Below, piece after piece: positions 14,373 to 21,838 of a stretch of DNA of 26,836 bases. Numbering within the stretch: position 1 is the first letter of the stretch; each line of letters opens with the position of its first letter. Source of the stretch: JACOVP01 sp964390715 (GTDB lineage: Archaea > Nanobdellota > Nanobdellia > SCGC-AAA011-G17 > UBA489); assembly GCA_964390715.1 (NCBI GenBank), contig CAYMIM010000003.1:1-26836 (forward strand), written 5' to 3'. Under the pieces are notes generated by a model. It saw only the letters and a list, made by a program, of their open reading frames with translations, made no database searches and had not been told where the DNA came from. Position numbers and translations under genes: made by a program.

Positions 14373-15230
14373 TTATGGTCGATGCCTTGGTGCCTTTTCA
14401 CAAGTTTTTGAACAATGGTTCTTTGTTTTTGTCTGACACGCAGGACAACAGATAAATAATTTATCACAATCCAAGTTATGACAATTGATCATCAGATCTG
14501 ATGTTGCATTACAGATATCACAGGTTGTTATAGGTTTGACTTTAAAACTGGGAGTTAAACTATCATCAAAGACGAAGCAATTACCTTCGAAATGTGTGTT
14601 TGGAAACTCATTCATGTACTGGAGGATGCCTCCTTTCAACTGATAGACTTCTTTAAACCCTTGCTCTTTGAGATAGGTTGCCGCTTTTTCACAACGGATG
14701 CCGCCAGTGCAATAGGAAATAATAGGTTTATCTTTTGGCAATCTTAATTTTTTTATAGCATCCGGAAATTCTCTGAACGTTTCAATAGATAAAGTAACCG
14801 CGTTCTTGAATTTTCCTAGTTTTATTTCATACTGATTTCTCGCATCGAGCAGGATAGCATCAGTTTTTTTGTCCAGAAGCATTTTCAGTTTTTTTGGCGT
14901 GATATAGGGGGCTTTTTTCTTGAAATTCACTTCTTTGCCAAAGACGACGATTTCTTTTCTCACACGAACTACTAATTTGTGATATGTATTTTTGTCCGCT
15001 TCCACTTCACGGAAGGTTAAGTCTGAAAATCTTTTATCTTGCTTGAGGAGTTGTTGGAGTCTCGCAATGTTTTCTTTTTTTCCAGAGACTGCCGCATTAA
15101 TACCTTCCTTTCCTATGAGAATCCTGCCTAGAATATCTAGCGCTTCACAGTAGTTTCTGAGCTTTTCTTGTAGTGTTTCTGGCTCTTCAATGCCTACATA
15201 TTTATACAATGAAATGGTTTTGTACTCCAT
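14373..15230 (-). CDS. trhO: TrhO-type rhodanese, tRNA uridine(34) hydroxylase family (UPF0176)
   Basis: A 285-residue protein of the YceA/UPF0176 family. E. coli TrhO makes 5-hydroxyuridine at tRNA position 34. Visible: an N-terminal acylphosphatase-like domain (about 1-95, with GRILIGKEGINAAVSG at 35-50), a rhodanese domain (about 110-210) with the active cysteine C174 in SYCTGGIRCEKAA, and a C-terminal cysteine-rich module (C237, C240, C250, C255, C261, C262, C265, C273, C277) that probably binds zinc. The family is mainly bacterial, so an origin by transfer is possible. The ATG is exactly 25.5 nt from the centre of a palindromic TATA box shared with the divergent methyltransferase. Confidence 0.9.
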   Translation of the reverse strand: MEYKTISLYKYVGIEEPETLQEKLRNYCEALDILGRILIGKEGINAAVSGKKENIARLQQLLKQDKRFSDLTFREVEADKNTYHKLVVRVRKEIVVFGKEVNFKKKAPYITPKKLKMLLDKKTDAILLDARNQYEIKLGKFKNAVTLSIETFREFPDAIKKLRLPKDKPIISYCTGGIRCEKAATYLKEQGFKEVYQLKGGILQYMNEFPNTHFEGNCFVFDDSLTPSFKVKPITTCDICNATSDLMINCHNLDCDKLFICCPACQTKTKNHCSKTCEKAPRHRP

Positions 15231-15251
15231 AGCTTTATGATTAGGTGAACC

Positions 15252-15259
15252 TTTATAAA
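15252..15259. promoter_or_regulatory. Perfectly symmetric bidirectional TATA box
   Basis: TTTATAAA is its own reverse complement and is centred at 15255.5. The trhO ATG (15230) and the methyltransferase ATG (15281) are both exactly 25.5 nt away. One box can therefore place two divergent leaderless transcripts. Confidence 0.65.
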
Positions 15260-15280
15260 AGTGTTTCTTATGGTTCTTTT

Positions 15281-15766
15281 ATGACTTATTACGACACTTT
15301 AGCAGAAGGTTATGATGAACTCCATGCAGAAGAACAACTCGCTAAACTCAAGATTCTTCTCGAGCATGTATCTCTTCATGGAAAAATTTTAGATGTTGGA
15401 GCGGGGACTTGCATTGTAGCGAGAACACTTGGAGATAAAGTACAAATTATTTCTGTTGATCCTAGCAAGAAGATGTTAGATAAAGGCGTCGGAGAACGAC
15501 ATGTGGCGAAAGCTGAACATCTTCCCTTTGCTGATAGGACTTTTGACGCTGTTGTGTCGTTAACCGCGTTGCATCATTGTGACTTAAAAAAAGCACTGAC
15601 AGAAATCAAACGTGTGGCTAAACCTGGAGCGACTATAGCTCTTAGTTTTTTGAAAAAATCAACGAAAGTAGCATCTTTTGAACTGTTGTCATCACAATTT
15701 TTTGTTTCTTATGAAAAAATAGAAGCACATCAAGATTATCTTTACTTAATCAAACATACCAAATAA
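15281..15766 (+). CDS. Class I SAM-dependent methyltransferase
   Basis: A 161-residue protein beginning MTYYDTLAEGYDELH, the common opening of Methyltransf_11-type enzymes. Motif I is KILDVGAGTC (about 36-45), an acidic residue follows in ISVDPSKKML, then the post-II motif AEHLPFADRTFDAVVSLTALHH and KRVAKPGATIALSF. A GTG at 15245 would extend the frame by 12 codons but reads through the TATA box, so the ATG at 15281 is preferred. The substrate cannot be deduced; small molecules or tRNA are possible. The 3' end overlaps the convergent surface-protein gene by 21 bases. It is short for the family, with a reduced C-terminal part. Confidence 0.85.
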   Translation: MTYYDTLAEGYDELHAEEQLAKLKILLEHVSLHGKILDVGAGTCIVARTLGDKVQIISVDPSKKMLDKGVGERHVAKAEHLPFADRTFDAVVSLTALHHCDLKKALTEIKRVAKPGATIALSFLKKSTKVASFELLSSQFFVSYEKIEAHQDYLYLIKHTK

Positions 15767-17686
15767 TCCGCCCTTCTTCTTCTCTTCCTCTTTCTTTGGC
15801 TGCTCTTCAGCTGTTTTCCAAGGATCAGAGAAATCTTGACTATTGGTGAATACTTCTGACCGCTCTTGTCTTGCTGGTTTTCTTACCCAAGGCGCCGCAT
15901 CTGATGATTTCTTTTTTTGTAATTTTACGACATAGTCATCTTTTTGTTTTCTAAAATTAAATTTCACTTTTGAGCGCTGCGCTTCCATGCGTTCCGCTAA
16001 ATCTTTCTTGAGTTTCTCCTCATACCACTCTTGTGAACGCTGACGCTGGATTGGTTGTTGCTGTGGTTTACGCTGAGGTTTAGCAAGATGGTGTTTCTCT
16101 TGATGAGCATGATGACGAGGCTTTCTGTTTGCCCAGAGTTTTATTAAGAAGTATACGATTAAAATACCTATGATCCCTGTTACATAAGGCAAGACATTCC
16201 ATTTTCTCTTAAGAATCTCCACGTTGTTAAATGTTTTATCACCCACTTGAACGGTGTAGACTCCTTGACCTATCATGTAGGCGAGATCATAAGTTTCTGT
16301 CTTCCCTACGTTCAATTTTATTTTCCTTTGTTTTGTCTTACTTTGCGTTGGATCATTTGTGCTGGTTACTGTTATCGCTTGTATTTCTTTGATGGGAACA
16401 TTACCGGTATTCGCGAACGCGATAATTGACCCTTCTTGTGAAATTTCCAGAACCTTGAATTCTCCTATGCCAAAGGACATGAATGCCCGCACGTCTAAGC
16501 TCTCTGCCTTTACTTTCCAGAATCCAGGCGTAGCAGAACGCGGCAAGGTAAATATTGTTTGCTCGGCGCTTTTGATTGTATCTGTGAAGACCACATCTTT
16601 TTCCGCGTCGTAGACATTTAATTCTATGTCTGTCGCGATGATATCATTGCCTTGATCATACAGCGTTGGCGTGATGATTACTTGCTGCTCAGGCATGAAT
16701 GATTCTTGATTTAGCGCCAGCTCAAGGCGTGTTGGGACTGCTATAATTGTAATACTATATGATTGTGTTTCTGTGTTTCCGTGCGTGTCTTCCACGTCAA
16801 CAGTAATGGTATGCTCGCCTGTTTTGATGTCTGCTGGGATCGTGATAGTATGCTTCAAGATGCCGAGCAAGATGGTTACTTCTTCACGCCCATCATCCAA
16901 AGAAATGTATGCTTTTCCCTTGCTAATTCTAGAATCTCCAGTTCTTGCTGTCCCATCAATTTTTATTTTATCGCCTGGCAAAAATTCTTTTTTATTTAGC
17001 GTGATCGTTAATCCAATGTTTCCAAGCACTACTAGATTGTTTAAGACGATTGTCTGCTTGTTGTTATTGATATCAGTAATCTCAATTTGTATCTCATAAT
17101 TGCCCGCGGGATTATCTTCTGTCTGATGCGTGTAAGCAAATTTTCCCTTGCTTATCTTCACCGTGTCTTGCACCACATTATATTTTCCCTGCTTGAATAA
17201 TATTGTTGCCAGTCCTTCAATTGTCTTTCCGTCCATTTTTGTGATGATGCCTGAAAGCGAAACACTGTCGCCCAATTGTACTGACTCTTTATCTAAAGTT
17301 ATTGGAGCATTCAGCGCACTGGTGACGGTGAAACTACTTGAGGTTGTTTCTGTGATTAATATATCATTGCTCTCGAAAGCGGCGTGAATGTTGCAAGTAC
17401 CCGTGAGTGTTTGTGGGATAGTGAATGCTTCTGCAAACGCTTTCGCTGTGTTCGCGCGAAGCGTTAGCGCACGTGTCGCCAAGACTTCTGTCTCTCCACA
17501 GCTTAACTCAAATTTCAAAAATCCTATGTGATCCGCAGTCTCTTTGATTGACCCTTGCACCTTTATTTGGTCGCCAAAATTGACAGTGGTTTGGTCTGGA
17601 CCAGTAAGGCTTATTTCCGCGCTAATGACTGGCAATAAGGCTAAAAATACACCAAGTAATAGACTCAGAAATCTCTTTTTTACCAT
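15746..17686 (-). CDS. Large surface protein with Ig-like repeats, one TM helix and a basic cytoplasmic tail
   Basis: A 646-residue protein. Residues 1-23 form a signal peptide (FLSLLLGVFLALLPVISA). Residues about 24-490 are all-beta and look like several successive Ig-like domains of about 90 residues, with recurring forms such as LNKKEFLPGDKIKIDG and LDKESVQLGDSVSLSG. Residues about 497-517 form one transmembrane helix (PYVTGIIGILIVYFLIKLW). The last 129 residues face the cytoplasm, are rich in H, K, R and Q, and end in KKKGGLFGMFD. A cell-surface receptor, adhesin or envelope-anchoring protein would fit. It starts 26.5 nt from a TATA-like box, divergent from thrS. The topology is clear; the function is not. 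Confidence 0.75.
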   Translation of the reverse strand: MVKKRFLSLLLGVFLALLPVISAEISLTGPDQTTVNFGDQIKVQGSIKETADHIGFLKFELSCGETEVLATRALTLRANTAKAFAEAFTIPQTLTGTCNIHAAFESNDILITETTSSSFTVTSALNAPITLDKESVQLGDSVSLSGIITKMDGKTIEGLATILFKQGKYNVVQDTVKISKGKFAYTHQTEDNPAGNYEIQIEITDINNNKQTIVLNNLVVLGNIGLTITLNKKEFLPGDKIKIDGTARTGDSRISKGKAYISLDDGREEVTILLGILKHTITIPADIKTGEHTITVDVEDTHGNTETQSYSITIIAVPTRLELALNQESFMPEQQVIITPTLYDQGNDIIATDIELNVYDAEKDVVFTDTIKSAEQTIFTLPRSATPGFWKVKAESLDVRAFMSFGIGEFKVLEISQEGSIIAFANTGNVPIKEIQAITVTSTNDPTQSKTKQRKIKLNVGKTETYDLAYMIGQGVYTVQVGDKTFNNVEILKRKWNVLPYVTGIIGILIVYFLIKLWANRKPRHHAHQEKHHLAKPQRKPQQQPIQRQRSQEWYEEKLKKDLAERMEAQRSKVKFNFRKQKDDYVVKLQKKKSSDAAPWVRKPARQERSEVFTNSQDFSDPWKTAEEQPKKEEEKKKGGLFGMFD

Positions 17687-17707
17687 CTCTTTTTTCAGCC
17701 ATTCGTA

Positions 17708-17717
17708 CTTTATTAAG
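17708..17717 (-). promoter_or_regulatory. TATA box of the surface-protein gene
   Basis: CTTAATAAAG on the minus strand, centred 26.5 nt before the ATG at 17686. It is weaker than the other boxes in the window. Confidence 0.45.
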
Positions 17718-17736
17718 GTTTTGGGACTTCGTAATG

Positions 17737-17744
17737 TTTAAATA
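17737..17744 (+). promoter_or_regulatory. TATA box of thrS
   Basis: TTTAAATA centred 26.5 nt before the ATG at 17767 and only about 11 nt before the other in-frame ATG at 17752. This supports 17767 as the true, leaderless start. Confidence 0.6.
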
Positions 17745-17766
17745 GTTTCCAATGGACGAGCAACCC

Positions 17767-19932
17767 ATGAAGATCTTAGCTATCCACGCTGACTATCTCA
17801 AGTTCAAGCCCACAAAAAAGGCCTTGAAGAACGCGGAAGAGGTTGATGAAAAAGAGGTAGAAGTTAAAGAATGCCTTGTAGTGATGACTTCTGTTGAAAA
17901 GAAGGATGAAGCTCACGCCAAAGATGTAACGGAACGCTTAGTCGCCGAGATTAAAGACATTATGCGACAGGTCAAAGCTGAAACTATTGTTATTTATCCG
18001 TATGCCCACTTAAGCTCTGAACTAGGAAAACCAGATGTCGCTGTCAAAATTCTTGATGACGCAAAACACCTTTTGGAAAAAGAAAAATACAAAGTCATTC
18101 GCGCTCCTTTCGGCTGGTATAAATCATTTGAATGGCGATGCAAAGGACATCCACTTTCTGAACTCTCCAGAAGCATTGATCTCAGCCAGCCTGGAGCTGT
18201 TGTCAAGAAGGATCCAGCATTGAAACCAAAAGCATTGGAACTTGACTTACAACACAATAATCCTTTACAAAATACTGGGGCTTTTATTTTAGCATGGGCA
18301 GCGCATGAACTTTTCCCCAAAGCAATCCCTATTTTAGGACTGTCACAAAAAGACTCTTTCACTGTTGACTTTGCCAATGTAAAATTTACCCATACTGACC
18401 TTCAGAAGATTGGCAAGAAGATGGATGAGTTTGTCAAGAAAAATTACGCTATCAAAGAAGGAACTGTCAAGGCCGAGCATCCTTTCCAGAATGAGCTCTT
18501 GCAAGCATACAAAAAAAATATCAAAGCTTACAGCCAAGGCAATTTTACGTTATTCCTTCCAGGATCTGTCATGTTAACGAGCGGTGGCGTGAAAGCTTTT
18601 AGTCTAGAGAATATTAGCGGCAGTTATTGGAAAGGCGACAGCAACAATACCATGCTGCAGAGAATTACTGGACACGCTTTTAAATCAGAACAAGAGTTGA
18701 AAGAGTTCTTAGTACAATTAGCAACTGCGCAAGAACGAGACCATAGAAGAATTGGGAAAGAATTACAACTCTTCCACTTTGATGAATTATCTCCTGGTAG
18801 TCCGTTCTTCTTACCTAAAGGAACTATCATCTACAATGAGCTTCTATCATTTTTACGTGAACAATATCGTAAACGAGGCTATCAAGAAGTTATTACTCCA
18901 CAAATGTTCAATAAATCCTTGTGGGAGACGAGCGGCCATTGGCAACACTATAAAGAAAATATGTTTGTCCTACCAGTGGATAATACTGAATTTGCATTAA
19001 AGCCCATGAACTGCCCTTCACACTTGTTGATTTACAATAGCACTGGACATTCTTATCGAGACTTACCTTTACGTCTTGCTGATTTTTGTTTTTTACACAG
19101 AAATGAAATCCGAGGAACCTTGGGTGGTCTGACCAGAGTTCGTAAAATGTCGCAAGATGACGCGCATATTTTTGTCACGATGGAGCAAGTCGAAGAAGAG
19201 ATGGGGCAAGTATTAGAATTTATCAAGTATGTCTACTCAGAAATATTCAAAGTTTCTTTTACCCTAGAATTAAGCACCAGACCAGAGAGCGCCTTGGGAG
19301 ACAAAGAATTGTGGGACAAAGCAGAATCACTCTTAAAGAAAGTCTTAGAGAAAAGCAGCATTCCTTACAAAGTGTCTATGGGTGAAGGAGCATTCTATGG
19401 ACCAAAAATTGATATTCATATGAAGGACGCGCTTGGCAGATCACATCAATGCGCTACGATTCAATTAGACTTCCAACTCCCGAAACGATTTAACGCAGTT
19501 TATGAAGGATCTGACGGTAAGAAACATCCTGTAGTCATGATACATCGCGCTATCTTAGGATCTCTTGAACGCTTTATGGCTGTCATCACTGAACATTACG
19601 CAGGCAAATTCCCTCTTTGGTTAAGTCCTGCGCAAGTCAAATTAATTACTGTTACTGACAAGCATATCCCCTTCGCGAAAGAAGTCTATGACAAACTTTT
19701 CCATGCTGGTATCCGTGTAGAATTAAATGACAAACCTGAAACACTCCCGAAGAAAGTCAGAGACGCTGAAATGGAGAAAGTCAACTACATTATAACGATT
19801 GGTGATAAAGAAGTTGAAAAGAAAACTCTGGCTGTACGCTCTCGAGGAGGAAACGTGCAGTTCGGTGTTCATATAGATACTTTTGTAAAAGAATTGCAGA
19901 CGAAGATTACATCGAGGTCACTTGATGCATGA
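17767..19932 (+). CDS. thrS: Threonyl-tRNA synthetase, archaeal type
   Basis: Charges tRNA-Thr. Starting from MKILAIHADYLKF the protein is 721 residues. This opening is the archaeal-specific N-terminal editing domain, related to D-aminoacyl-tRNA deacylase and different from the bacterial N-terminal domain (about 1-140). The class II core follows, with zinc ligands C416 (PMNCPSH), H467 (DDAHIF) and H593 (IHRAILGS); the spacings of 51 and 126 residues equal those of E. coli ThrRS. Motif 2 is LHRNEIRGTLGGLTRVR, and the anticodon-binding domain fills the last 100 residues or so. The start at 17767 agrees with both homologues and the TATA box; 17752 would add five residues. The next gene overlaps its 3' end by 8 bases. 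Confidence 0.96.
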   Translation: MKILAIHADYLKFKPTKKALKNAEEVDEKEVEVKECLVVMTSVEKKDEAHAKDVTERLVAEIKDIMRQVKAETIVIYPYAHLSSELGKPDVAVKILDDAKHLLEKEKYKVIRAPFGWYKSFEWRCKGHPLSELSRSIDLSQPGAVVKKDPALKPKALELDLQHNNPLQNTGAFILAWAAHELFPKAIPILGLSQKDSFTVDFANVKFTHTDLQKIGKKMDEFVKKNYAIKEGTVKAEHPFQNELLQAYKKNIKAYSQGNFTLFLPGSVMLTSGGVKAFSLENISGSYWKGDSNNTMLQRITGHAFKSEQELKEFLVQLATAQERDHRRIGKELQLFHFDELSPGSPFFLPKGTIIYNELLSFLREQYRKRGYQEVITPQMFNKSLWETSGHWQHYKENMFVLPVDNTEFALKPMNCPSHLLIYNSTGHSYRDLPLRLADFCFLHRNEIRGTLGGLTRVRKMSQDDAHIFVTMEQVEEEMGQVLEFIKYVYSEIFKVSFTLELSTRPESALGDKELWDKAESLLKKVLEKSSIPYKVSMGEGAFYGPKIDIHMKDALGRSHQCATIQLDFQLPKRFNAVYEGSDGKKHPVVMIHRAILGSLERFMAVITEHYAGKFPLWLSPAQVKLITVTDKHIPFAKEVYDKLFHAGIRVELNDKPETLPKKVRDAEMEKVNYIITIGDKEVEKKTLAVRSRGGNVQFGVHIDTFVKELQTKITSRSLDA

Positions 19933-20434
19933 TTTACATAAGACTTTAGAGCATGTGCAGCAATCCGCCGTCTTTAAAGCCTGGTTTAGCGAACATCCCG
20001 CCTCATACTTGTCGAGCTTTTTCAAAATCATTGAAGGACAAGATGTGGAATGGTGGCAAGTTGATTTTTACTATCCCAAAGGCGACACGATTACTTCTTT
20101 TGTTGTTGATGACAAAGTGAAACTAGCGACGAAAGACGGTGAAGTTTTCAAGAAGCCTGACGACCATGTGCAAGCATTGGACTTACACGCTGTTGTCGTT
20201 GACGTGAAGAAAGCATTACAGATCGCGGGACAGTTACAAAAGGAAAAATACCACATGGAAAAAACATCGAAGACTATTGTGCTGCTGCAACATATGCATA
20301 GGACGCTATGGAATATCAGCTTCTTGACGAGCGCGTTCAGACTTGTCAATATCAGAATTGACGCGGCAACTGGCGATGTGTTAGAAGATTCTATTGTGCC
20401 TTTGTTTGAATGGGGAAGTCAGAAAGCATCATAA
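19925..20434 (+). CDS. Hypothetical protein with PepSY-like C-terminus
   Basis: A 169-residue protein of unknown function, translated from an ATG inside the last codons of thrS (8-base overlap), so it is probably coupled to the synthetase. A TTG one codon earlier is less likely. The middle (DVEWWQVDFYYPKGDTITSF) and the C-terminal segment (WNISFLTSAFRLVNIRIDAA followed by TGDVLED) resemble PepSY domains, where a W-x-V strand and an I-D-A-x-T-G-x-V-L turn are typical. There is no signal peptide or membrane helix, so it would be cytoplasmic, unlike many PepSY proteins. Its pairing with thrS may be transcriptional convenience only. Confidence 0.65.
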   Translation: MHDLHKTLEHVQQSAVFKAWFSEHPASYLSSFFKIIEGQDVEWWQVDFYYPKGDTITSFVVDDKVKLATKDGEVFKKPDDHVQALDLHAVVVDVKKALQIAGQLQKEKYHMEKTSKTIVLLQHMHRTLWNISFLTSAFRLVNIRIDAATGDVLEDSIVPLFEWGSQKAS

Positions 20435-20445
20435 TAAGAGGAAAG

Positions 20446-20844
20446 CTATAGAGTTAATGGAGGCTCTTCTAGAGGAATATCATAAAAATTTAAGTTGATT
20501 ATTCTTTTTTTGAACGCTTCAATCATAAATCCTTTTATTTTTTCTGTTTTTCTATCAATATGTATAAATATCTTTTCTCCCAACTCTTTTTCATACCTTT
20601 CTGTTTCCCTCCCTAGATTAATTTCAAGTATATCTCTTGCTTTATCATAAGATACATTAAGATTTTTCTCTAATCTTTTTTTGAATGCAAACACCATAAA
20701 TCCAATTGTTTTCCCTTCCTTTTCACTCTTTCTTATAAAAATTCCATTCTCCATTTCCTGAAAATATCCCTTCGCAGACTTTCCTATAAGTACCTCAAGC
20801 ATATCTCCAGTTTCATCATAATAGATTTCTGTTTTTTGTTTCAT
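20446..20844 (-). CDS. Tandem DUF2283-like protein, candidate antitoxin
   Basis: A 132-residue protein made of two copies of a roughly 57-residue module. Copy one (about 6-58) reads YYDETGDMLEVLIG ... GIFIRKSEKEGKTIGFMVFA. Copy two (about 62-115) reads SYDKARDILEINLG ... KIFIHIDRKTEKIKGFMIEA. Both end in FKKR. This is the DUF2283 pattern (Y-D..x-D-x-L-x-I/V, then a strand and G-F/I). DUF2283 proteins are commonly single-domain partners of small nuclease-like toxins; here two modules are fused. Its ATG overlaps the upstream gene by 4 bases. The C-terminal tail (YDIPLEEPPLTL) is non-repeated. The antitoxin role is inferred from gene order. Confidence 0.7.
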   Translation of the reverse strand: MKQKTEIYYDETGDMLEVLIGKSAKGYFQEMENGIFIRKSEKEGKTIGFMVFAFKKRLEKNLNVSYDKARDILEINLGRETERYEKELGEKIFIHIDRKTEKIKGFMIEAFKKRIINLNFYDIPLEEPPLTL

Positions 20845-21131
20845 GGCTTTTCATTCTCTGTATAGAAGCTAGTTATAATAATACCTTTACCGTTTAAATA
20901 TCTTACTATAACCAAGACATATTGCTCTCTTTTCTTATATCTCCTATGATAATATTTTATACTATCATTTGTCAGGTCATCATTTATGAATAAAGGGTGA
21001 ACAAGAGTTTCTTTTATCTCTTCAATCCAATTTACTAGCTCTGGATGTCTTACAACAATGTGTTTCCAACTCTCTCTAGGCAAATAAATCGTTCTTCCTG
21101 TCCTCTCTTTTACTTCGAATATTTTATCCAC
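20841..21131 (-). CDS. PBECR/DUF4258-like nuclease-fold protein, candidate toxin
   Basis: A 96-residue protein with the pattern TIYLPRESWKHIVVRHPELV (R-H-P-E near 28-31), then a helix IEEIKETLVHPLFI, a strand IKYYHRRYKKREQYVLVIVRY and a last strand GIIITSFYTENE. This H-x-x-x-R/K-H-P-E, strand, V-x-V, I-x-T-A/S-F/Y-x-T order is seen in barnase/EndoU/colicin/RelE-fold (BECR) toxins found in phages and toxin-antitoxin loci. H24 and H29, the basic cluster near 59-65 and the terminal S/T could form an RNase site. It is the first gene of the pair and overlaps the DUF2283-like gene by ATGA. The upstream TATA element is weak. Confidence 0.65.
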   Translation of the reverse strand: MDKIFEVKERTGRTIYLPRESWKHIVVRHPELVNWIEEIKETLVHPLFINDDLTNDSIKYYHRRYKKREQYVLVIVRYLNGKGIIITSFYTENEKP

Positions 21132-21199
21132 TTAGAGCAGGATATTTTTTCTTTAGATAACTTTTTGCTCACTATTTCCGGAAAGTTTACAAGAAATAA

Positions 21200-21424
21200 C
21201 TATACTCTTTCGGTCAGCAGCACTGTTTTTTTCCTAGAAGTGAATCCTTTCAAAATTTTTACGTCCGCGTCGCAAGTTTTTGTCAAGAATTTTATTATTT
21301 CCAGATTCGCTTTGTTGTTTTCTGGTTGAGCGCGCACATCCATTTTCCATTTATCGCCTGCTTGCTTAGTTACCTTTGTTTCTGGAGCGTTGGTTCTGAC
21401 TGTCAATTGAATAATTCTTTTCAT
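21200..21424 (-). CDS. DUF167 (YggU-like) protein
   Basis: A 74-residue protein of the UPF0235/DUF167 family, widespread in archaea and bacteria and of unknown function. The diagnostic segments are VRTNAPETKVTK near the N-terminus, the helix-forming AQPENNKANLEIIKFL with conserved A..N.AN, and DVKILKGFTSRKKTVLL with conserved G.TSR.K. The length is typical. The ATG at 21424 lies 28 nt from a TATA box (21448-21456) that is also placed for the divergent plus-strand gene. Cytoplasmic. Confidence 0.88.
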   Translation of the reverse strand: MKRIIQLTVRTNAPETKVTKQAGDKWKMDVRAQPENNKANLEIIKFLTKTCDADVKILKGFTSRKKTVLLTERV

Positions 21425-21447
21425 ACACTTTTTTTCAGTGGCGAACC

Positions 21448-21456
21448 TTTATATAA
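21448..21456. promoter_or_regulatory. Shared TATA box between divergent genes
   Basis: TTTATATAA is almost self-complementary. Its centre is 28 nt from the minus-strand ATG at 21424 (nearly leaderless) and 48 nt from the plus-strand ATG at 21500, which has a GAGGTGG ribosome site in a leader of about 22 nt. Confidence 0.5.
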
Positions 21457-21499
21457 TTCTTCGTTTTTCTTCTTTTATCACTTTAAGAGGTGGTTATTT

Positions 21500-21772
21500 A
21501 TGACCAATGAAGGATTGGAAGAGAGGACAAAAGACGATCCTGTACGAGAAGCAGAAAAAAGTATCATTGGGTCTTTTAATGAGGCACGAGGGAACAGAAC
21601 ATTTGGCGAGGTTCTCAGAGCTATAGACCCTAGCGATCCGAGACTTGGTCATATAGGTGACGCCTTAGATAATCTCTTAAGAAAAGGCATTTATGGAATA
21701 CAACCTACTCCTCAAGATCCGAACCCTTTGAGATATAATCCTGGAGCTGCTCGAGAAAAAGGATATGTTTGA
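21500..21772 (+). CDS. Hypothetical small soluble protein
   Basis: A 90-residue protein starting MTNEGLEERTKDDPVRE. The ATG at 21500 is chosen because a GAGGTGG sequence (21487-21493) stands before it and a TATA box lies upstream. Earlier in-frame codons run across the divergent DUF167 gene. The segment TFGEVLRAIDPSDPRLGHIG and then DALDNLLRKGIYGIQP could be a winged-helix-like helix-helix-strand unit, and the C-terminus is Pro/Asn-rich and probably flexible. No family is recognised. The codon pattern looks like its neighbours. Confidence 0.55.
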   Translation: MTNEGLEERTKDDPVREAEKSIIGSFNEARGNRTFGEVLRAIDPSDPRLGHIGDALDNLLRKGIYGIQPTPQDPNPLRYNPGAAREKGYV

Positions 21773-21809
21773 TTTTTACTTTTTACTTCCTTATTTCTTT
21801 GACAGAACA

Positions 21810-21817
21810 TTTAAATA
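21810..21817 (+). promoter_or_regulatory. TATA box of the SDR gene
   Basis: TTTAAATA centred 25.5 nt upstream of the ATG at 21839, giving a leaderless transcript. Confidence 0.6.
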
Positions 21818-21838
21818 ACAATCCTTACTCTTTTTTTC

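Noticed and set aside
15245..15280. GTG start adding 12 residues to the methyltransferase
   Set aside because: The extension reads through the TATA box; the ATG at 15281 is 25.5 nt from it and starts with the family-typical sequence.
17752..17766. Upstream ATG as thrS start
   Set aside because: It is only about 11 nt from the centre of the TATA box, too close for a transcript that includes it; the ATG at 17767 matches the archaeal ThrRS N-terminus.
21326..21499. N-terminal extension of the 21500 gene
   Set aside because: It would overlap the DUF167 gene and its promoter, and its translation is a Phe/Ser/Leu-rich shadow; the ribosome site is before 21500.
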